Under the pieces are notes generated by a model, which was not told the origin of the DNA, searched no databases, and saw only the letters and a program-made list of their open reading frames with translations. Below are positions 18,515 through 22,661 of a stretch of DNA of 22,661 nt, piece by piece. The DNA is from Cyanobacteria bacterium UBA11153. Lineage in GTDB: Bacteria; Cyanobacteriota; Cyanobacteriia; Cyanobacteriales; Coleofasciculaceae. Position numbers and translations under genes: made by a program. The stretch's first letter is position 1. Every line of letters starts with the position of its first letter. Location: positions 907 to 23,567 of the forward strand of contig DOIX01000020.1 in assembly GCA_003511885.1 (NCBI GenBank), read 5' to 3'.

Positions 18515-20083
18515 ATGGCAGAAATTCAGCAAATACCATTATTTCCAACTCGCACTGTTGCCGAATTAGTGGAAGATATAGAAAAACTCACTCAAGAAAT
18601 CCAAGAATTATACTGTCAAGACGATATCCCTTGGATTATCGGTGTATCTTTTGGCAAAGATTCCAGTGCAGTATTGCAGCTTATTTGGTATGCAATTGCT
18701 GCTTTACCACCAGAAAAAAGATCTAAAATAATCCACGTTATTACTACCGATACCCTGGTAGAAAATCCCATAGTTTCTGCTTGGGTTCGCAATTCTATTA
18801 AACAGGTAAAATTAGCTGCTGAAGAGCAAGGAATGCCCATTCAACCCCATCTCCTTTATCCTTCAATACAAGAAAGCTTTTGGGTATGTTTAATGGGTAG
18901 AGGTTATCCAGCTCCTAGGGTTGGATTTCGTTGGTGTACGGATCGAATGAAAATTCAGCCTGTTAATCATTTTATCCGAGAAATGGTGAGAGTTCATGGA
19001 GAAACTATTATTGTCTTGGGCACTCGCAAGGCTGAAAGTATCAAACGTGCCGAGACAATGAAAAAATATGAAGCAGGTAGATTACGGGATCGCCTTAGCC
19101 CTAATTCTCGCTTACCTAATTCTCTTATTTACAGCCCGATTGAAGATTGGCGTAATGATGAAGTTTGGCTGTACCTAATGCAATGGCCAAATCCATGGGT
19201 AGGTCATAATAAAGCTTTATTTTCTATGTATAGAGGTGCGACAGCAGATAATGAATGTCCATTAGTTGTTGATACATCTACCCCTAGCTGCGGTGATTCC
19301 CGTTTTGGTTGTTGGGTTTGTACCATGGTGAATCAAGATAAATCAATGGCAGCAATGATTCAAAATGATGAAGAAAAAGAATGGATGCAGCCTCTACTAG
19401 ATATCCGGAATGAATTAGATATTAAAGACGACCGGAACAAGCGGGACTTCCGTCGAATTTATGGTAAAGTAGAATTATTTGAACGTAATATAGATGGTAA
19501 AACTCAAGTAGAAAATATTCCCGGCCCTTATACGAAATTTTGGAGAGAACATTGGTTAAGAAGAGTATTAGAAGCTCAAACAAAAATTCGCATTACCGCA
19601 CCACCAGAGATGCGAAATATTACACTAATTAATCCTGAAGAACTTAGTGAAATTCGTCGGATATGGCTCGAAGAAAAACACGAATTTGATGATAGCTTGC
19701 CCCGTATATATAAACAAGTGACAGGTGAAATATTTAAAGATCCGCGCCCTGGTGCTGATAGAAAACTTATCGGCAGCGATGAATGGGCTGTGCTAGAAGA
19801 GATTACAGGCGACGATGCCATGCACCTAGAATTAATGGCGAAACTATTAGATACAGAACGTCAGTATCATACTAAATCTCGTCGCATCGGTGTATATGAA
19901 GCTCTGGAAAAATGTTTTGATACTAGCTCTCGCTCCAGGGAGGAAGCAATTCAAAATGCTTATGATAAGCGGGATTTAAAGAATGCGGTGAAAGAGGAAG
20001 ATGTTGGTAGGATTAAGCAGTTAACTTGGGCTAGTTTAAAGTTTCCAGTTATGGAGGATGATGATCTTGAGGATGATCATTAA
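18515..20083 (+). CDS. dndC: DNA phosphorothioation sulfurtransferase DndC
   Basis: This 522-residue protein is of the PAPS reductase/ATP pyrophosphatase fold. The nucleotide loop is SFGKDSSAV (45-53, the SxGKDS type). C141 lies in RWCTDRMK and a cysteine cluster is at C248, C259, C266 and C269 (spacing 11-7-3), fitting the 4Fe-4S site known in DndC. GTRKAESIKRA (169-179) is a further family block. DndC works with DndA/IscS, DndD and DndE to place sulfur on the DNA backbone. The ATG start has GGA about 13 nt upstream. The C-terminal 150 residues are acidic and charged, ending in a DDDLEDDH tail. It follows dndB by 75 bp, but unusually dndD is 438 bp away. Length and motifs are normal; confident. 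Confidence 0.95.
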   Translation: MAEIQQIPLFPTRTVAELVEDIEKLTQEIQELYCQDDIPWIIGVSFGKDSSAVLQLIWYAIAALPPEKRSKIIHVITTDTLVENPIVSAWVRNSIKQVKLAAEEQGMPIQPHLLYPSIQESFWVCLMGRGYPAPRVGFRWCTDRMKIQPVNHFIREMVRVHGETIIVLGTRKAESIKRAETMKKYEAGRLRDRLSPNSRLPNSLIYSPIEDWRNDEVWLYLMQWPNPWVGHNKALFSMYRGATADNECPLVVDTSTPSCGDSRFGCWVCTMVNQDKSMAAMIQNDEEKEWMQPLLDIRNELDIKDDRNKRDFRRIYGKVELFERNIDGKTQVENIPGPYTKFWREHWLRRVLEAQTKIRITAPPEMRNITLINPEELSEIRRIWLEEKHEFDDSLPRIYKQVTGEIFKDPRPGADRKLIGSDEWAVLEEITGDDAMHLELMAKLLDTERQYHTKSRRIGVYEALEKCFDTSSRSREEAIQNAYDKRDLKNAVKEEDVGRIKQLTWASLKFPVMEDDDLEDDH

Positions 20084-20521
20084 ATCGTATTCTTCCTACT
20101 AAATCTATGCAAGATCGTCGAGTAGATATACAAAAATATCTTTGGCAACTTCAGCCTGATGGTAGGGGCTGGATGAGAAGATATGTCGATTAGCGATAGA
20201 TTATGTGGTAGTAGAGATAGAGGTGGTAGTGGATAGAGAGAATATTGGCAGTGGATGGGTGATGGGTTGATTAGTTGTGATGTGGTAAGTTTGGCAGCGG
20301 ATAGATTATTGATTTTTGACTGGGATTGTTATGATTACCTTGACTTTTCACCCACTAATTATTATCTATCCCCTGCCACCGAATAACAACTCATCACCAC
20401 CGATTACCCTCGCCACCGACTAATAACCCATCCGCTGCTAACCGCCGATTACCCCCGCCACCGACTAATAACCCATCCGCTGCTTAACCGCCCATCACTT
20501 ATTACCCATCCTTTATCCAAC
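20084..20521. repeat. Low-complexity inverted repeat region between dndC and dndD
   Basis: The first half (about 20160-20310) is G/A/T-rich on the plus strand, full of GGTGGTAG-, GATAGA- and GGATGGG-type words. The second half (about 20330-20520) is its C/T/A-rich counterpart with ATCCGCTGC, ACCCATCC and CCACCG words. Examples are GCAGCGGAT (20294-20302) against ATCCGCTGC (20430-20438, 20475-20483), and GGATGGGT (20253-20260) against ACCCATCC (20426-20433, 20471-20478, 20504-20511). The RNA could fold into a long imperfect hairpin. No gene was found; a 28-codon ORF at 20107 is not convincing. Confidence 0.65.
20401..20491. repeat. 45-bp direct tandem duplication
   Basis: Unit one is 20401-20445 and unit two is 20446-20491. 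They differ by one substitution (CCCTC against CCCCC) and one inserted T near the end. It is a recent-looking duplication inside the dndC-dndD gap, ending 30 bp before the dndD start. Confidence 0.85.
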
Positions 20522-22510
20522 ATGATATTCCTAGAATTAGTACTCCAAAATTTCGGTCCTTATCGCGGAAGACAAGTTATCAATCTTCGTCCCGAAAAGG
20601 AGAATAATTCCTGCCCAATTATTTTATTTGGTGGGATGAATGGTGGGGGAAAAACTACTCTGATGGATGCGATTCGCCTTACTCTTTATGGCAATCGCGC
20701 TCAATGTTCAACTAGGGGGAATTTAAGCTATAGTGAATTTTTAGCTCAATGTGTAAATCAGCATACTTCACCAATCGATCAGACGAGAATCGAATTATTA
20801 TTTGAACATATCCAAGACAATAAACCTACTAAATTAAGAGTTGTTAGATATTGGTCAAAAAATCCTAAAGATGGCAAGGATACATTGGGTATTTTAGTCG
20901 GTGATGATGAATGGCCAGATCAAGCTCTTTTGAATACTTGGGAGGAGTTTATTGAAACTATCTTGCCTCTTGGTATTTCTAACTTATTTCTATTTGATGG
21001 AGAACAAGTGAAAGAACTTGCTGAACTCGAAACTCCTCCTCCAACAGTTGTTGAGGCTATTCAATCTTTGCTTGGACTGGAATTAGCGGAAAGATTATCT
21101 CAGGATATCGATATTTTAGTTAGTCGCAAACGGAAAAAATTAGTTGATGTTCAGCAACTGGCTAATATTGATGAAATTGAACAAAAAATTCAGGAAATAA
21201 AAAATGAAAGAGACGCGAATGAGAGGGAAAAAAATTTATGGAAGAATAAGTTGAAAAGTGCGGAGGTTAAACAAAGTCGCGCTTATCAAAAATTTATTGC
21301 TGAAGGTGGTAAAATTGCGGCTGAAAGAAGTCAACTGGATCGACAGTTTAATGATGTCAAGGTAGAAACCCAGGAGACGAGAAAAGTAATGATGGAATTA
21401 GCGGCTGATGTTTTACCTCTCGCTTTAATTTCACCTATTCTCCAAGAGGCTAAGTCTCAAGCTGAAAAAGAAACGCATCGGGAACAAGCGGAAATTGCGA
21501 TCGCAATTTCTAAACAACGAGATCGGCGTTTGCTTGACTATATCACAAAGTTATCTTTAAATTCGGAACAATTGAATAAAATTGAAGTATTTCTTGAGGC
21601 AGAAACTCAAGCCATAGCACAAGAAATAGCCGCAGATGAAAAGCCTTGGTTAAATGCTGAATCGGAAACGATTAACCAACTCAACCACCTCCTACAATCC
21701 GAAATTAAAACAATCGCTGCCACCGCTAAAGATAAATTGGAATGTCTCAAAACTTTAGAAATTGAGATTGATTCTCTAGAAAGACAACTAGCAGCAGCCG
21801 CATCGCCAGAAGCATACCAAGAATTAGAAAAATCTGTAGAAGATGCTCAAAATGAAGCTGCTAAACTCAAAGCTAATTGGGAGAGACTTAATCAAAGATC
21901 CGAACAATTAGAAAGAGAAATAAAAAAGATGAAGCATGAATTAGAAAACTATAGTAAGAAAGCAATAGAAATTCAAAACGATCGACATATTATTAACGCA
22001 TCTGCTAAAGTTCAACAAACTCTTAAACTATTCCGAGAAAAATTAACTCTCAGAAAATTGAACAAACTAGAAGTAGAAGTAACTGAATGTTTCCGGTACT
22101 TACTACATAAATCAGATTTAGTCCATCGAGTTGCTATCGATACGAATACATTTAGTTTATCTATTTACGATTCAGATGGCAAACCAGTCCCCAAACATCG
22201 CCTTTCTGCTGGAGAAAAACAATTACTTGCGATCGCATTTTTGTGGGGATTAGCCCGGATTGCAGGCAGGCAGCTACCTGTAGCGATTGATACTCCTCTG
22301 GGTAGGCTTGATTCTTCTCACCGGATTAACCTGATTGAGCGCTACTTTCCTAGCGCTAGTCATCAAGTTATTTTACTTTCTACTGATACAGAAATCGGTA
22401 AAACGGAGGTGCAAAATTTAAGAAACCAGGATGCAATCGCCCGCGAATATAGGCTAAACTATAGCTCAGAGGAGCGTCAAACTGTTGTAGAATTAGGTTA
22501 TTTTTGGTAG
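20522..22510 (+). CDS. dndD: DNA phosphorothioation ATPase DndD (SMC-like)
   Basis: This 662-residue protein has SbcC/Rad50/SMC architecture. The N-terminal ATPase half has Walker A GMNGGGKTT (38-46) and a LFLFDGEQVKELAEL block typical of DndD. A long charged, heptad-like coiled-coil region spans roughly 195-530. The C-terminal half has the ABC signature LSAGEK (561-566), a Walker B/D-loop stretch LPVAIDTPLGRLD (585-597) and a final LLSTDTEI. No CxxC zinc hook is seen in the coil. DndD is thought to supply ATPase or DNA-nicking help during phosphorothioation. The ATG at 20522 has no Shine-Dalgarno; the repeat region abuts it. dndE does not follow: a MITE fills the rest of the window. Confidence 0.94.
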   Translation: MIFLELVLQNFGPYRGRQVINLRPEKENNSCPIILFGGMNGGGKTTLMDAIRLTLYGNRAQCSTRGNLSYSEFLAQCVNQHTSPIDQTRIELLFEHIQDNKPTKLRVVRYWSKNPKDGKDTLGILVGDDEWPDQALLNTWEEFIETILPLGISNLFLFDGEQVKELAELETPPPTVVEAIQSLLGLELAERLSQDIDILVSRKRKKLVDVQQLANIDEIEQKIQEIKNERDANEREKNLWKNKLKSAEVKQSRAYQKFIAEGGKIAAERSQLDRQFNDVKVETQETRKVMMELAADVLPLALISPILQEAKSQAEKETHREQAEIAIAISKQRDRRLLDYITKLSLNSEQLNKIEVFLEAETQAIAQEIAADEKPWLNAESETINQLNHLLQSEIKTIAATAKDKLECLKTLEIEIDSLERQLAAAASPEAYQELEKSVEDAQNEAAKLKANWERLNQRSEQLEREIKKMKHELENYSKKAIEIQNDRHIINASAKVQQTLKLFREKLTLRKLNKLEVEVTECFRYLLHKSDLVHRVAIDTNTFSLSIYDSDGKPVPKHRLSAGEKQLLAIAFLWGLARIAGRQLPVAIDTPLGRLDSSHRINLIERYFPSASHQVILLSTDTEIGKTEVQNLRNQDAIAREYRLNYSSEERQTVVELGYFW

Positions 22511-22556
22511 TTTATAGCCTGAAACCCACATTCCGCAGATATTTAAGCAGAGTTAA

Positions 22557-22660
22557 TATAGCGATCCTAAATGAGTTGTAACAAGTGCGCGGCTTGAAAC
22601 CCAGTCAGAGCAAGGATCGCAGTTTTCAGGCATTGCCACAAATGATTTAGGATTGCTATA
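22557..22660. mobile_element. MITE with 23-bp terminal inverted repeats (IS630-like)
   Basis: The left end TATAGCGATCCTAAATGAG and the right end, read inverted, TATAGCAATCCTAAATCAT match over about 23 bp with three mismatches. TA sits at both tips, as expected for IS630/Tc1-mariner target sites. The unit is 104 bp with no ORF and is complete within the window. It begins 47 bp after the dndD stop, where dndE would normally lie. Confidence 0.8.
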
Positions 22661-22661
22661 G

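Noticed and set aside
20107..20193. 28-codon ORF between dndC and dndD (possible DndE-like or regulator peptide)
   Set aside because: It has no ribosome-binding site, is far shorter than DndE, and has no recognisable motif.
20401..20491. Possible CRISPR-like repeats
   Set aside because: The two 45-bp units are directly adjacent with no spacer; it is a tandem duplication.
22511..22545. Possible end of a second insertion element (TATAGCCTGAAACCC)
   Set aside because: It shares TATAGC and TGAAACCCA words with the adjacent MITE but has no partner end within the window.
1..22661. tRNA or rRNA genes
   Set aside because: I found no convincing T-loop GTTCRA with matching acceptor stem in any gap, and no rRNA-like sequence.

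Overview
The window looks like a filamentous or large-genome cyanobacterium. RNA polymerase beta' is split into separate rpoC1 and rpoC2 genes, and the gene order rpsT-tatD-rpoB-rpoC1-rpoC2 is the one usual in cyanobacteria. I count thirteen copies of the cyanobacterial HIP1 octamer GCGATCGC. Intergenic spaces hold heptanucleotide short tandem repeats and small palindrome-ended elements. I cannot name the species.

Left part (1-11691, minus strand). Reading right to left this is the core transcription/translation block: rpsT (ribosomal protein S20, GTG start), a TatD-family metal hydrolase, rpoB, rpoC1 and rpoC2. rpoC2 runs off the left edge inside a very acidic Asp/Glu tail. The spaces between rpoB, rpoC1 and rpoC2 (about 140 bp each) are filled mainly with in-register 7-bp repeats and matching inverted halves. 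The 772-bp tatD-rpoB gap carries two direct copies of a ~104-bp TATAGC...GCTATA element and a 4 x 14-bp repeat in the rpoB leader.

Middle (11692-15134). The divergent gap between rpsT and hisD holds a cluster of strong hairpins that I read as an internally deleted IS200/IS605-type remnant. It is followed by a hisD promoter and a ~110-nt leader. Then come hisD (histidinol dehydrogenase), a 333-336 bp repeat-rich gap, a universal stress protein with an ATP-binding motif, and a DUF2232-like membrane protein. All three genes are on the plus strand.

Right part (15262-22661). This is a DNA phosphorothioation (Dnd) module: dndB, dndC and dndD on the plus strand, and a second, larger DGQHR-motif protein divergent from dndB. 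A perfect 14-bp palindrome lies in the divergent gap and could be a shared operator. dndC supplies the 4Fe-4S/PAPS-reductase-like sulfur-transfer enzyme and dndD the SMC-like ATPase; dndB and its DGQHR relative are likely regulatory. dndE is not seen: dndD is followed by a complete 104-bp IS630-like MITE up to the window edge. dndC and dndD, which are usually tightly packed, are separated by 438 bp of inverted low-complexity repeats. The most notable system is this repeat-invaded, two-DGQHR version of Dnd beside a housekeeping block.
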